In this document: piece after piece, positions 43,501 through 51,182 of the stretch | Layout: each line of letters begins with the position of its first letter | Position numbering within the stretch: position 1 is the first letter of the stretch | Assembly: GCA_032207245.1 (NCBI GenBank) | Contig: CM063500.1 | Span: forward strand, 59,569,161 to 59,633,160 | Origin: Pardosa pseudoannulata | Taxonomy: Eukaryota > Arthropoda > Arachnida > Araneae > Lycosidae | Length of the DNA stretch: 64,000 nucleotides | Direction of reading: 5' to 3' | Notes under the pieces: generated by a model | What the model saw: only the letters and a program-made list of their open reading frames with translations | Told to the model about the DNA's origin: nothing | The model's database searches: none | Program-made: the position numbers and the translations under genes

Positions 43501-43680
43501 AAATTTTTCAACGTTAACAATATTACGGAAAACTGTTTAAAAAAGAATAGAAAATCAGGAAATTATTTTCACCAGAGACAAATTCAACTTACCATTCATA
43601 TAATAGCCCTCTGGATAAACCATGGATTTTGAAACAGGAAATGGCGGTGACTCTCTGTCATATGGTTCTGAACCGTAGGT
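25350..43680 (-). CDS. da: class I bHLH transcription factor (E protein; daughterless/TCF4/TCF12 type), C-terminal 428 residues
   Basis: Eleven coding exons on the - strand join in matching phase to 1,287 nt (429 codons with TGA). E proteins bind E-box DNA in the nucleus as homodimers or as partners of tissue-specific bHLH factors. Seen here: a Ser/Pro-rich activation region; a [14 protein letters not shown] stretch like Daughterless; the AD2 helix [17 protein letters not shown] (residues 138-154 of this partial product); an acidic linker; the bHLH (about 306-368) with basic motif [20 protein letters not shown]; and the E-protein signature [15 protein letters not shown] (370-384). Glu318, the residue of the basic region that contacts the E-box, is kept. 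NARERIR resembles arthropod rather than vertebrate E proteins. The N-terminus (AD1, expected about 200 more residues) was not found; exons may lie in 44.9-64 kb or beyond. Every major intron holds transposons. Confidence 0.93.
25793..25852. repeat. (AC/TA/TG)n microsatellite
   Basis: A compound dinucleotide array inside the hAT-like element. Confidence 0.95.
25866..26284. repeat. duplicated segment, copy 2, with 13-bp flanking duplication
   Basis: Similar throughout to 23,438-23,842. It is bracketed by identical CTATGTATGCATG at 25,853-25,865 and 26,285-26,297, the pattern left by insertion with target-site duplication. No poly-A tail is evident. Confidence 0.7.
27457..27599 (-). CDS. da: E protein, ERNLNPK exon
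   Basis: A 143-nt exon with acceptor TTTTAG and donor GTGAGT. It encodes [20 protein letters not shown] and a Pro/His/Met-rich tail ([18 protein letters not shown]). ERNLNPKxACLKRRE is diagnostic of class I bHLH proteins. Confidence 0.97.
27974..29176 (+). mobile_element. Tigger/pogo element in E-protein intron
   Basis: Length is 1,203 bp between TA duplications (27,972-73 and 29,177-78). Inverted ends are CAGTCGAATTCATTATAACG and CAGTCGAACTCGTTTATAAC. Internal deletion removed the N-terminal part of the transposase; the C-terminal ORF remains open. It is antisense to the host gene. Confidence 0.85.
28205..28750 (+). pseudogene. Tigger/pogo (DDE_1) transposase, C-terminal fragment
   Basis: An open frame of 181 codons. 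It carries the last catalytic block of pogo-type DDE transposases, [20 protein letters not shown], with its Asp (MDQGVI). The usual Tigger tail follows, with IKCFHKAGL and an acidic C-terminus ([13 protein letters not shown]). The helix-turn-helix region and earlier catalytic Asp residues are missing, so the piece cannot transpose. The frame has no stop over 546 nt. The first Met is not the native start. Confidence 0.85.
29222..29373 (-). CDS. da: E protein, helix-loop-helix exon
   Basis: A 152-nt exon with acceptor TTTTTCAG and donor G|GTTAGT. It encodes [20 protein letters not shown], then [20 protein letters not shown] and [11 protein letters not shown]. The loop CSKTDRPPM replaces the usual LKSDKPQ-type sequence of flies and vertebrates. 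A Tigger element ends only about 45 bp past the donor. Confidence 0.97.
29484..29570 (-). CDS. da: E protein, basic-region exon
   Basis: An 87-nt exon with acceptor TAATTTAG and donor GTTATA. It encodes [20 protein letters not shown] followed by RQANNARER, the acidic patch and DNA-binding basic region. Confidence 0.97.
30107..30957 (-). other. da: part of intron between basic-region and linker exons
   Basis: The intron spans 29,571-30,957. It is AT-rich, with no transposon ends seen. The ORF at 29,903-30,106 is noise. Confidence 0.6.
30958..31138 (-). CDS. da: E protein, Ser-rich/basic linker exon
   Basis: 181 nt with acceptor CCCATCAG and donor GTAATA. It encodes a region with [16 protein letters not shown], then [20 protein letters not shown], the basic Ser-rich stretch before the bHLH. 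VKVEN could be a sumoylation-type site (psi-K-x-E), which is an inference. Confidence 0.9.
31919..32650 (-). mobile_element. mariner-like element, internally deleted, copy 1
   Basis: 732 bp between TA dinucleotides. Ends are CAAGGTGCATCCAGAAAGTA and, inverted, CGAGACACATCCTGAAAGTA. A mariner transposase fragment lies on the - strand. It is about half the usual 1.3 kb, lacking most of the DNA-binding domain and the C-terminal catalytic part. It is located in the intron between the E-protein exons at 31,138 and 32,800. Confidence 0.85.
32155..32544 (-). pseudogene. mariner transposase fragment
   Basis: Encodes [20 protein letters not shown] and the block around the first catalytic Asp, here [20 protein letters not shown]. 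The family's GDETW motif has become GNETG, so a catalytic residue is gone. Confidence 0.8.
32800..32881 (-). CDS. da: E protein, 82-nt linker exon
   Basis: Acceptor TCTTTTCAG and donor G|GTAAGT. It encodes [20 protein letters not shown] and ends VPTPQSF. It lies between AD2 and the acidic linker, and its phase (0 in, 1 out) fits both neighbours. Confidence 0.85.
33172..33728. repeat. ~280-bp tandem duplication in intron
   Basis: Two copies (33,172-33,450 and 33,480-33,728). Each starts with poly-T and TATATTGATGAGGGATTA and ends in ATATCAATTTATAAC. The second copy is missing about 35 bp. It reaches to about 20 bp from the donor of the AD2 exon. Confidence 0.85.
33751..33957 (-). CDS. da: E protein, AD2 exon
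   Basis: A 207-nt phase-0 exon with acceptor TTTTTAG and donor GTAAGT. It opens [20 protein letters not shown], the activation-domain 2 (loop-helix) element conserved in all E proteins. It continues through a Ser/Asn/Pro-rich tail to SQM. Confidence 0.95.
34072..34472. mobile_element. MITE of the GCATAGGTGCCAA family, copy 1
   Basis: Ends are GCATAGGTGATCACTTCC and, inverted, GCATAGGTGCCAATGCTTCC. The internal blocks TTTTACTTCTTGCTGGAAT and ATATCGGAAGCATTG are shared with copies at about 43,050-43,335 and 51,563-52,203. No clear target duplication. Probably hAT-related. Confidence 0.6.
35217..35941 (+). mobile_element. mariner-like element, internally deleted, copy 2 (inverted to copy 1)
   Basis: 725 bp between TA dinucleotides. 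Ends are AGAGGCACATCCAGAAAGCA and, inverted, TGAGGCACATCCAGAAAGTA. The transposase fragment lies on the + strand. It has the same deletion structure as copy 1 but the opposite orientation, in the intron upstream of the AD2 exon. Confidence 0.85.
35366..35650 (+). pseudogene. mariner transposase fragment
   Basis: Reads [20 protein letters not shown], an in-frame TAG, then [20 protein letters not shown]. The catalytic GDETW is DNETW here: the same Asp-to-Asn change as in copy 1. The - strand ORFs (35,306-35,530, 35,559-35,942) are shadows. Confidence 0.8.
36200..36285 (-). CDS. da: E protein, 86-nt exon
   Basis: Acceptor (T)nCCAG|CAG and donor GTAAGA. It encodes [20 protein letters not shown] and ends at TNPV. 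The acceptor is a CAGCAG tandem (NAGNAG), so alternative use would drop one codon. Confidence 0.85.
36286..39980 (-). other. da: 3.7-kb intron of the E-protein gene
   Basis: It contains poly-A tracts (36,704-36,718 and 37,160-37,187), a (TAA)n run near 39,145 and a (TA)n(GA)n array (39,522-39,570). No complete transposon ends were recognised. ORFs at 37,764-38,757 have no supporting features. Confidence 0.6.
39522..39570. repeat. (TA)n(GA)n microsatellite
   Basis: A compound dinucleotide array in an E-protein intron. Confidence 0.95.
39981..40065 (-). CDS. da: E protein, [14 protein letters not shown] exon
   Basis: An 85-nt exon with donor GTAAGT. The acceptor TAACAG is weak. It encodes a Ser/Thr/Pro-rich stretch resembling SNPSTPVNSPPPLT of Daughterless. 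Confidence 0.8.
40066..41935 (-). other. da: 1.9-kb intron of the E-protein gene
   Basis: It contains poly-T tracts (about 40,519-40,544 and 40,672-40,697) and a short local duplication around 40,245-40,320 (AGAAGGACGAGACTC twice). Otherwise no recognised element. Confidence 0.6.
41936..42075 (-). CDS. da: E protein, exon with DTWSS motif
   Basis: Acceptor TTTTCTTTTTCAG and donor GTAAGT, 140 nt. It encodes [19 protein letters not shown] and onwards, matching the S(S)DLWSS region of E proteins. A + strand ORF here (41,962-42,168) is a shadow. Confidence 0.9.
42944..43440. mobile_element. hAT-like remnant enclosing GCATAGGTGCCAA-family copy 2
   Basis: The left edge is CAGAGGTTTCAAAACTGTGC. 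The right edge, inverted, is GTTGGTTCCCAAACTTTACT. Both are hAT-type ends. Within, 43,050-43,335 matches the MITEs at 34.1 and 51.6 kb (TTAGACAGATTGTCTAAAAT, ATATCGGAAGCATTGTCA). Flanking 8-mers do not match, so the outer boundaries are approximate. Confidence 0.45.
43593..43680 (-). CDS. da: E protein, first recognised coding exon
   Basis: Acceptor TTTCCTTTATAG and donor G|GTAAGT. It is 88 nt starting in phase 0: [15 protein letters not shown] then [14 protein letters not shown]. It aligns with the FNRESPSYPSPKPP region of vertebrate TCF4/E2A. It contains an in-frame Met (SMVYPEG) that could start a short isoform. Confidence 0.85.
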
Positions 43681-43739
43681 CTATAAAGGAAATGAAATAA
43701 ATATAACACAAATATAAATAGAAGCTTGAAATTGCAAAA

Positions 43740-44500
43740 TTAATGCGTTTTAGAAATGTGTAATGCAAAGTATTATCTAAAACATTATTAATCAGTTCTA
43801 AAAATATATAAATGCTGCTGCAGAGTATTCGGGATTCTAAATAAGAAAATATTTTCTGAACACACTACAAAATTTTCAGAAAAAGTATACGCTACTCATT
43901 TACAATAAAAACTATATTAAGGTTAATTTCTGGATGTCAAAACTAGAGCTGGATGATATCTCAATTTTAATATCGTGATTTATCGTTTGCCAATTATCAA
44001 TACATTAATATGTTCTAATATATATCACTTTACCATAAAGTTGCAAATATAAGTGTGTTCTGTATAAAATAATAAATACACATATATCAATATGTGTGTT
44101 GGTTATCTAGAAAACAAAAATTTAAATTTTAACATATTCATTTAAAAAAGAAAATCACATAGTATGTTATTACTGTTCTTAGGTAGAAAAAAGATTTGTG
44201 GACGCGGAAGAAAAGAAAAAAAAAAGGGTGAGAACTTTCTGATTATCTTCAAAATTAATTTACATATTTTATTTGCAGGGGAAGATGGTTTAAAAAAAAA
44301 CTTTTTTATAATTTTCGGAACAAACTCGCACAAGTTTTCAGAAAATTCAGAAATTTTCGGATCAGAATCATCCTCTGATAATACACAAAACTTTTAATAC
44401 AGATTGCTACATTAATGCATTTTAGAATTATGTGTAATGGCAAAGTGTTACCTACAACATTAGTAATCAGTACTAAAATATATAAATACCGCTGCAGAGT
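43740..44500. repeat. ~90-bp direct repeat pair flanking 570 bp
   Basis: 43,740-43,830 and 44,405-44,500 share TTTTAGAA-TGTGTAATG-CAAAGT and ATATATAAAT(G/A)C(T/C)GCTGCAGAGT. The interior has GAAAATTCAGAAATTTTCGG-type sequence, and no gene is apparent. Confidence 0.6.
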
Positions 44501-44551
44501 CAATGCAATAAGCATATCAATAGTCGACGCCCGATGAATATGTATACTTAC

Positions 44552-44960
44552 GATCCCATTCCGAATTTATTTTCGAATGCTTAAAAAAAGAAAATCAGTC
44601 ATTCGAAAGTAGAGCAGGTGTCTAAAGGGTAAATTTAAAAGTAACCATACCTCGAAACTGGGGAAAAGTGTAGAGCAAAATAAACACCAGGACTTTTTCG
44701 GAAAGCACCTCTCTGCCTCGCGAAAAGAACCAAAACAATACAACGCCTCCTACCCTATAGCAAAAACCCTCCTAGCCTCTTCCCACCGTCGTTGTCACAG
44801 TACTCAGAAATAATCGAACGAACGTGGCAAATGCCGGCCAAGTAAATTCTTTTCAATTTCGTAAGGCGGATATTTTACTTCTTTTTTTTAAAGTTCCCTT
44901 ACGTAGGTAGAAAGGTTTGTTTATTTTTTTAATCTCGTGTCGCCGAACGCCACTGAATAG
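44552..44960 (-). promoter_or_regulatory. candidate internal promoter / noncoding 5' exon of the E-protein gene
   Basis: The block is GC- and CpG-richer than its surroundings (GCGAAAAG, CCGTCGTTGTC, CGAACGAACG, GCCGGCC). It lies 0.9-1.3 kb upstream of the first recognised E-protein exon. On the - strand it carries potential donors GATC|GTAAGTATAC (exon end 44,552) and CGAG|GTATGG (44,651). Read toward the gene, the frame entering the 43,680 exon has no ATG, so translation could start at an internal Met (SMVYPEG), giving a short isoform as in vertebrate TCF4. All of this is inference. Confidence 0.35.
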
Positions 44961-46404
44961 AATTCCGTTCAAGAAAATATAACCAAATAAATAGGTAGCA
45001 CTGAATCAGGAATCTCTTCTTAACGCTGTACAATCTAACCAAACTAATAAAGTTTTATATTTAAAAAAATAAATAAAAAGGAAATGATGATACATAGGTC
45101 AGAACATAAATAACGATTATAACATAAACCTCTTACAAAATCTGTAATCACAGGCTTGCAACTACTGAGGTACTTTCAAAAAGGTGAGAAAAGTGACAAA
45201 TAATATAGAATAAGAAACTAAAAAGTGACTAAACATCGGAAAAAAAAAGCGATAGATGCTATTATTAATATTTTTCTACTTATTTTAACTCTAAATCAAA
45301 TGATTCATGCAAGACATGATTTTAGCGCCAAAAATACAAAAAAGGTTAAAAATTTTGTTTAACACAACTCAACATGGCTTTTTATTCAAGAAGTTCTATA
45401 AATTAGATTTGAATACATACAATACATTAATTTTATAATCACAATTTTCAGCATATATTAATGATGTTTTGAAATAGGTACATAGTTATAATAGATTAGA
45501 GTATATAAACAAAAATTGTGAAGAAAAAGAAAACGAGAAATGTGTGCTTAGACGTAAATTACTTTAATGAATTAAATGTACATTCCAGTACAAATGTATC
45601 TTTCAGGAACTTGACTTTTTAAAATCACTAAATTCTAGAAACCATATGACTAATTACATTTTAATAAGAAAAACAAGATTAGAGCATCACATTTTTGGTC
45701 TTTTATTAAAATCTTTTGTTATTAATGAGGAATTTGCACATGTGGGGGATTCGAACAACTTAGTGTTTTTCTGGTAATTTCAGACTCGTAGATTCCAAAA
45801 ATGTTCTCAAAAATGTAAAAAACTAGGTCCATCATTTAAAAAATTAATTTTAAAGTTAAGCGAAAATCACGTGACATCAAAAAGCTCCGTGATTGGTTGT
45901 GATGTCATCGTTCATGCAGACCAGTATTTTTGTATTGCTTTTAAGCGCGCACTATTTTCCGATTTTGTTTTTGCAAGTTCCTGAAATTTTCTAGCTATCA
46001 AAATTTATTTTTATTTAAACCTGAATGTTTATTTTATCGATCTAGATAGCTTAGTTATCTCAATTTGTCATAAATGTCTCTTCTACCTGGATTTACCAAT
46101 CAGACAACCTCCCGAAAATTGACAGCATGTCAATGTTTTCTTTCTTGGCAAAAAAACCCGGATTTTATGGGAGCAGAAATACGAGGAATTAAAACCCAAA
46201 TGTGTGTAAAATCATTTATATTTTTTTTTCCAATTTTACTTAACATGTATTAATACTTTATTCATGCTAAACACAGCTCTTTTGTTTGTGAACACAAACA
46301 AGTCAAATAAATATACATATATCATATACATACACATTTGTAGTTGCATCGTTTTTTATAAATAGAGACGGATGTAATATTAAAATAAAAATTAGAGGAG
46401 GTAT

Positions 46405-46485
46405 TTTTTGTGAGACCGGTCTCATTAGCCTTCGTGTTGCAAAAAGTAGACCGTAGCATTCCAAAACCAAACCAAAACAAAATCA
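46405..46485 (+). mobile_element. tRNA-derived SINE, 3' fragment
   Basis: CCGGTCTCATTAGCC, CGTGTTGCAAAAAGTAGA and CGTAGCATTCCAAA match the tail of the SINE at 55,835-56,000 on the other strand. The tRNA head is missing (5' truncated), as expected for retroposons. It lies inside the THAP element. Confidence 0.75.
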
Positions 46486-46898
46486 ATTCTTAGATATTTT
46501 AAATATGATGAAAAGAAATTTAAAATCTTTAAATGGCTTTACTTAATTATTTATACATAAATGTATAAAATTTCTCAAATTAAATTTAATTTTTAAAGTA
46601 ATATAATTATTAAGTATTTTAAAAATATTATACTTTTTTTTTCAAATTAGTCACCAATTTAATCGAAAAATATCACTGTTACATTTGATACATAAGAAAG
46701 TATGCATCTCTGAAGAAAATATTTATAATACCTTGAAAATACATAACTTTCCCCTCCCCCGAGTTATTTATTAGATTATTTATATGTTTTTCGATATTTA
46801 TATGCTTTATAAAATATTTATTGTACTTGAACTCTGTGATAATACTCGAAAATTAGCAGTTTTAAAAGTTAAATAGCAGTGGTTAATCAACAATCCTT

Positions 46899-47186
46899 TT
46901 AAAGGTATAGATGTATTTTATATACTTTAATTGTCCTAAAATAGTAATATTTAAACAAATGCAAGCATTTATTTACCGAAAAATGGTCTTCACAAACCCA
47001 TAGAGATGATTTATATGATAATTTGAGGTTTAATTTCTCATCTCTTTTCATCTCAGTTGTCCAGATTTTACGTGTATGTGGGTCTTTTGGGACGCTGAAA
47101 AATATCTTCTCATTGCAATTAGTTGTTGTATTTTTACAGAGTGGCACAATACAATATTTAGAGTATGATTTTTTAATGCCAGACAT
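46899..47186 (-). CDS. THAP-type C2CH zinc-finger protein fragment
   Basis: 95 codons from MSGIKKSYSKYCIVPLCKN. Cys12 and Cys17 are followed by FFSVPKDPHTRKIWTTEMKR, and then by VCEDHF, which supplies the third Cys and the His. This is the C2CH pattern plus Trp and the phenylalanine after the His that mark THAP DNA-binding domains. The family's AVPTIF-type end box is not present after VCEDHF. The frame runs into unrelated residues and stops, so a further exon or a truncation is likely. It sits in a transposon; THAP domains are typical of transposases and accessory proteins. The start Met is at a normal THAP position. Confidence 0.75.
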   Translation of the reverse strand: MSGIKKSYSKYCIVPLCKNTTTNCNEKIFFSVPKDPHTRKIWTTEMKRDEKLNLKLSYKSSLWVCEDHFSVNKCLHLFKYYYFRTIKVYKIHLYL

Positions 47187-47550
47187 AACAAAAAAATGCT
47201 ATTATATGCGATACTTTACACAAAAAACAAATTTAAAAGTCGCCTTTTAACATGTAAACAGCATAGGAGCTCGGTGTTTACATGAACGATGACGTCACAA
47301 ACTCGGCGGAGATAAAGTAGCGTTTTTGAGAGACGTTAAAGAGTCCACTATAAAACCCATTAGAAATCACTCATTAGGCCCCCAAATGAAAGAAAAATAG
47401 CTACTGTCCTGCTTACTTTTTTGTCTTCTATCGTTTAAAATCAAAATTAGAAAACGTGAAAATTCCTCATTCAGATTTTCTTTTTTCAACAAGAGACTTT
47501 TGCTGTGATACACCATGAAAAAAGTGACGGAATTGCAAGCCTGTAATCAC

Positions 47551-48100
47551 GAATGAATAAATTCCATCCAAGGAAATGTTAGGCGGTTATAATCCAACAA
47601 AAGTAATGAAGTTTAAAACTTTTAAAAAAGATAGAAATGAACACAGTTAAGAACAGAAGTGCGATTTAAGATATCGCCATAGATTAAAAAAAAATTTAAT
47701 CTATGGCATAATTTAAAAGAAAAAAAAAACTTATGAAAGTTTTATTTTTCAAACTTATTACTGATACTTAGTAAATAAATATGCAATAACCTACTAAAAA
47801 GTAAAAATGTTTTTTAGATGTACAAGAGCCAATTATAAGTTGAAAATATAATAAAAGATTATTCTAGAGAAAAATATTACCAAGCGTCAAAAATATTATG
47901 TTCCCCTTTAAATTTAAAGTGTTATTTCACCACGTAGAAGATCATTTAAGTGTGAAAGTTTCCCCTCTCCATTCACATATTGCAATATATTCGACCAATA
48001 ACTAGAATCTTGCTATTACACACAACAGTAATTTAATGGTATATTGAAGCATTATAATTACTTCAGTAGCATTGTTTAGTTAACAGCAATCATCAATCAT
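47551..48100. other. intergenic/intronic, no gene recognised
   Basis: AT-rich, with an inverted TCTATGGCATAATT/ATATCGCCATAGATTA-like pair near 47,675-47,715. Nothing else supported. Confidence 0.4.
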
Positions 48101-49227
48101 ACAAATTAACAATCAGTTACTTCAGTGACAGTAAATTATGTTATAATTCAAGGAATTATAACATAGTTAAGATTCTATAATTTATAGAATATGTTACGCA
48201 ATGGTTTCATTCTAAGTGCAAACCATTTTTTTTTTTTTTAAACCGTATTACAGGGTTTCTAACACCACTCATTCTCAGTAATTTTGAATAAACGCAAATT
48301 AAAAAACGTGCAGATACAACGTCATAAATTTAATCTCAGTGGTATTACAAATCACTTTCGAAAAACACATCCATCAGAATAAGATATTACACAGCTATAA
48401 AGCTCATTGCCTGAACTCACTTTTTTTTCTTCTTTACTCATGTGGAGACATTGTTGCCAACATGAAATACAAAGTTTAATAGAAATTAACAACCAGTTAC
48501 TTTCGTGACAGTTATATTATAATTATATTATAATTCAAGGAATCGAGCTTAGTTAATATTCTATAATTTACAGCAGAATATATGAAGCTACGGTTTCATA
48601 CTATGTGCAAACCATTTTTTTACCGTATTACACAGCTTGAACACCACTCATTCCCAGTAATTTTGAATAAACGCAAATTCCAAAATGTCCAGATACAACG
48701 TCATAAATTAAATCTCAGAGGTATTACAAATTACTTTCGAAAAATACAATCCGTCAGAATAAGACATTAAACAATTACAAAACTTATCGTCTGAACTCTT
48801 TTTTCTCATCTTTTCTCGTATTGGCAGATTGTTGCCAACTTAAAATGCAAAGTTTCATAGAAATTAACAGTTACTCCCGTGACAGTAAATTATATTACAA
48901 TTCGAGGAATCATAGCATAGTTAAGATTCTATAATTTACATATTATATTACGCAACGGTTTCATACTAAGTACAAACCATTTTTTTTTTTACCGTATTAC
49001 ACAGTTTGAACACCACTCATCCCCAGTTATTTTGAATAAACGCAAATTCCAAAACGTCCAGATACAACGCCATAAATTAAATCTCAGCGGTATTACAAAT
49101 TACTTTCGAAAAACACATCCGTCAGAATAAGATATTACACAGCTATAAAGCTCATTGCCTGAACTCAAATTTTTTTCTCCTTTTCTCATGTGGAGACATT
49201 GTTGCCAACTTAAAATGCAAAGTTTCA
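48101..49227. repeat. ~380-bp tandem repeat, three units
   Basis: Units start near 48,101, 48,481 and 48,859. Shared words include TTTTGAATAAACGCAAATT, CAGATACAACGTCATAAATT and GGTATTACAAAT(C/T)ACTTTCG, and the units end with GACATTGTTGCCAAC. The ORF at 48,582-48,770 is within one unit and is not conserved as coding in the others. Confidence 0.9.
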
Positions 49228-49590
49228 CTTGCAGCTTTATCGAATAGCTTTTTAGTTTTTATTCTTTTCTTGGACCGAGAGTTGCCTCCCCCCAACTCAT
49301 TAATTAACCGTCACCTCGATTTTTGACAGCGGCAACGCTCGTTTTTAGTTCACTCACTCGGAAATTAAAAGATGATGACACTTGTTACGTAGGGCAGATG
49401 CATGAATTAATTTCGGGTGCGCGGGACGTCCGACACACACATTTTTATTCTACCTCCTACAGATGTAATTGTTTATTATTGGATTCGATCGGCTCATTTT
49501 TCAGTGCCTACGGTTTGAGATGATGATAAAATCGTTAATTAAACAATTCCAGAGGAACATTAAAAACGGAGATACTTAAAACAGTGTTCA
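49228..49590. other. CpG-containing unique segment
   Basis: A relatively GC-rich patch (GCGCGGGACGTCCGACACAC, GGATTCGATCGGCTC) without recognisable coding potential. It could be regulatory sequence or an untranslated exon. It ends at a GACCTGGAAAGTCAGGGAAT repeat fragment (49,595-49,650). Confidence 0.2.
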
Positions 49591-49794
49591 CATCGACCTG
49601 GAAAGTCAGGGAATAGCAAAATGGTCAGAAATATTTATCAAAAGTCAGGGAAAGAGCAACAATAAAATAAAATAAAAAATAGAGAAATATAGATGAAAAG
49701 ATGAAACAAATCAGAAAAGCTGCTGAATTAGGAGGAGGGGCAAATTACTAACTAAATTCATTGGAGGGGAAAGAAAACATAGTAAAGCTTAATA

Positions 49795-50376
49795 CAATAG
49801 AACCTCTTTAACGACCCCACGATACAACAACCCCTTCGTTAGAACGACCATCTTAAAAAGTTCCAATAATTTAACCATAGGAATAATGTTAATTTTGAAT
49901 CATTACAACGACCCCAAGCGTATTATTTTTTCGTTACAGCGACCGCCAATTTTAGTCCGCAGAACTCATAAGCACGTGGGCTATTTCAAAATTATTGTAC
50001 TGTGGTGCAACTTCGAATCCGACGACGGAGAAGAAATCGTCCAAGCTTTTGAAAAAGAGAATGAAAAAGAAGCCTTCAATGCCATCAATGTCTTTCGTCA
50101 ATATTTTGAAGGACAATTTAATTCTGAAGATTTCCTTCAAAATCTAACGGATATGGAATCAGTGATAATGAAAAATTTCCAAATGAACTTGAAACAGACG
50201 TAAATCAAATACTTTTTTTTTTTTTTCAAAAATTCAGTAATGGAAATACAAATAAATAGAAGTGTTGTTCTCTTGGTATGTACTGTTGCATAATTTCTTT
50301 CCTCAATTTTTTAAAATTATTTTTTCAATTTGTTACAATGACCAACCACAGAGGTCCTTATACCGAGGTTCTACTG
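49795..50376 (+). mobile_element. Tigger/pogo-like element
   Basis: 582 bp between TA duplications (49,793-94, 50,377-78). Ends are CAATAGAACCTCTTTAACGA and, inverted, CAGTAGAACCTCGGTATAAG. It retains a C-terminal transposase fragment. Confidence 0.8.
49980..50203 (+). pseudogene. Tigger/CENP-B-like transposase C-terminal fragment
   Basis: The frame reads EEIVQAFEKENEKEAFNAIN then VFRQYFEGQF. This is like the tail of Tigger transposases, where an Ala-Leu-rich helix follows the catalytic domain. No catalytic motif remains. Family assignment rests mostly on the element ends. Confidence 0.5.
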
Positions 50377-50729
50377 TATTTAAACCTTTTAAATTATTTG
50401 TTAAAAATATAGGTTTAATTTAAGTAGAAGTTTAAGCATATTGAGTTAAATCTCTTTTTTTCCTTTATGAATTCATAATGGTTTTACTTTCATTTGTATT
50501 TCAAAGAAAAGATTGCGGCAAGTTATTTAATGCAATATATCAGGGGTGGCCAACCTGCGGCTCGCGAGCCACATGCGGCTCTTTAGAGGATTATTTGTGG
50601 CTCTCGATAAATGTACCCGAGTTCCCTTTTCATTTTTGTGTTATTATATTAAAAAAAAATATTACAACTGATAGAGCTCTGGCAATGCTGGGTAAAAAAA
50701 AAAAAAAAAAAGTCTTATTGTCCTTTTAA

Positions 50730-50769
50730 CCCTTTATCTACTGCATTATAAACTGCTGAAAATTTCTTC

Positions 50770-50803
<34 letters not shown>

Positions 50804-50966
50804 TTAGCTGAAATATTGATAATTAAATAATATACAAGAAAAAAATCTCCCCGTTGCGAAATTTAATTTGCTAGAACTAATTAATTAAAGTGGTACTTAA
50901 AAGTACCATCAGCAGATAAAGAGTTAAAGTGGTTGGTACTTATAAGTACCGTCAGTAGATAAAGGG
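50730..50966. mobile_element. piggyBac-type MITE
   Basis: 237 bp with TTAA on both sides (50,726-29; 50,967-70). Inverted ends are CCCTTTATCTACTGCATTAT and CCCTTTATCTACTGACGGTA. Nested in the hAT. Subterminal AAGTACC words repeat near the right end. Confidence 0.85.
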
Positions 50967-50989
50967 TTAAGAGATGATTCTCAAATTCC

Positions 50990-51182
50990 ACAATTCATAC
51001 CGATTTACTGCATAATTCACCGAGAACATCTCCTTACAAAATATTTAAAATATCCTGATGTTATGAAAACAGTGAAACATATTGTAATTACATTCGCACC
51101 AATGCGAAATATCATAGACAATTCCTTGTAAAATTAAAGGACGAAGAACTTCCAAATGACATTCATTAAATATAATTTCTGT
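50990..51182 (+). pseudogene. hAT transposase fragment
   Basis: In shifting + frames it reads CIIHREHLLTKYLKYPDVMK and then TVKHIV...HRQFLVKLKDEELPND. This matches the CIIHQEALCAK...VMKTVVKIVNFIR...HRQF block of ZBED/GTF2IRD2-type hAT transposases. At least one frameshift is needed. The long - strand ORF here (51,045-51,299) is a shadow. Confidence 0.7.

Larger units (their letters stand above)
45727..47468 (-). mobile_element. THAP-encoding DNA transposon nested in the hAT
   Basis: A 1,742-bp insertion with inverted ends GAGGAATTTGCACATG and GAGGAATTTTCACGTT. The other two hAT copies read straight through this site (TTATTAATTC), which gives a 2-bp AT duplication here. It contains a THAP-domain reading frame and a SINE fragment. 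The AT duplication with a THAP accessory gene recalls ISL2EU-type elements, but no transposase is visible and the class is unproven. Confidence 0.7.
45152..47542. mobile_element. hAT MITE, AGGCTTGCAA family, copy 2 (interrupted)
   Basis: Perfect 8-bp duplication GTAATCAC at 45,144-45,151 and 47,543-47,550. The ends AGGCTTGCAACTACTGAGG and AGGCTTGCAATTCCGTCACT are inverted. Without the nested element it is about 650 bp, like the other copies. TIR and TSD length fit hAT. No transposase was seen. Confidence 0.9.

Noticed and set aside
44552..44579. A 28-nt coding exon joined to the da exon at 43,680
   Set aside because: In the frame needed for da it contains TAA, and the acceptor is weak. If used it can only be untranslated.
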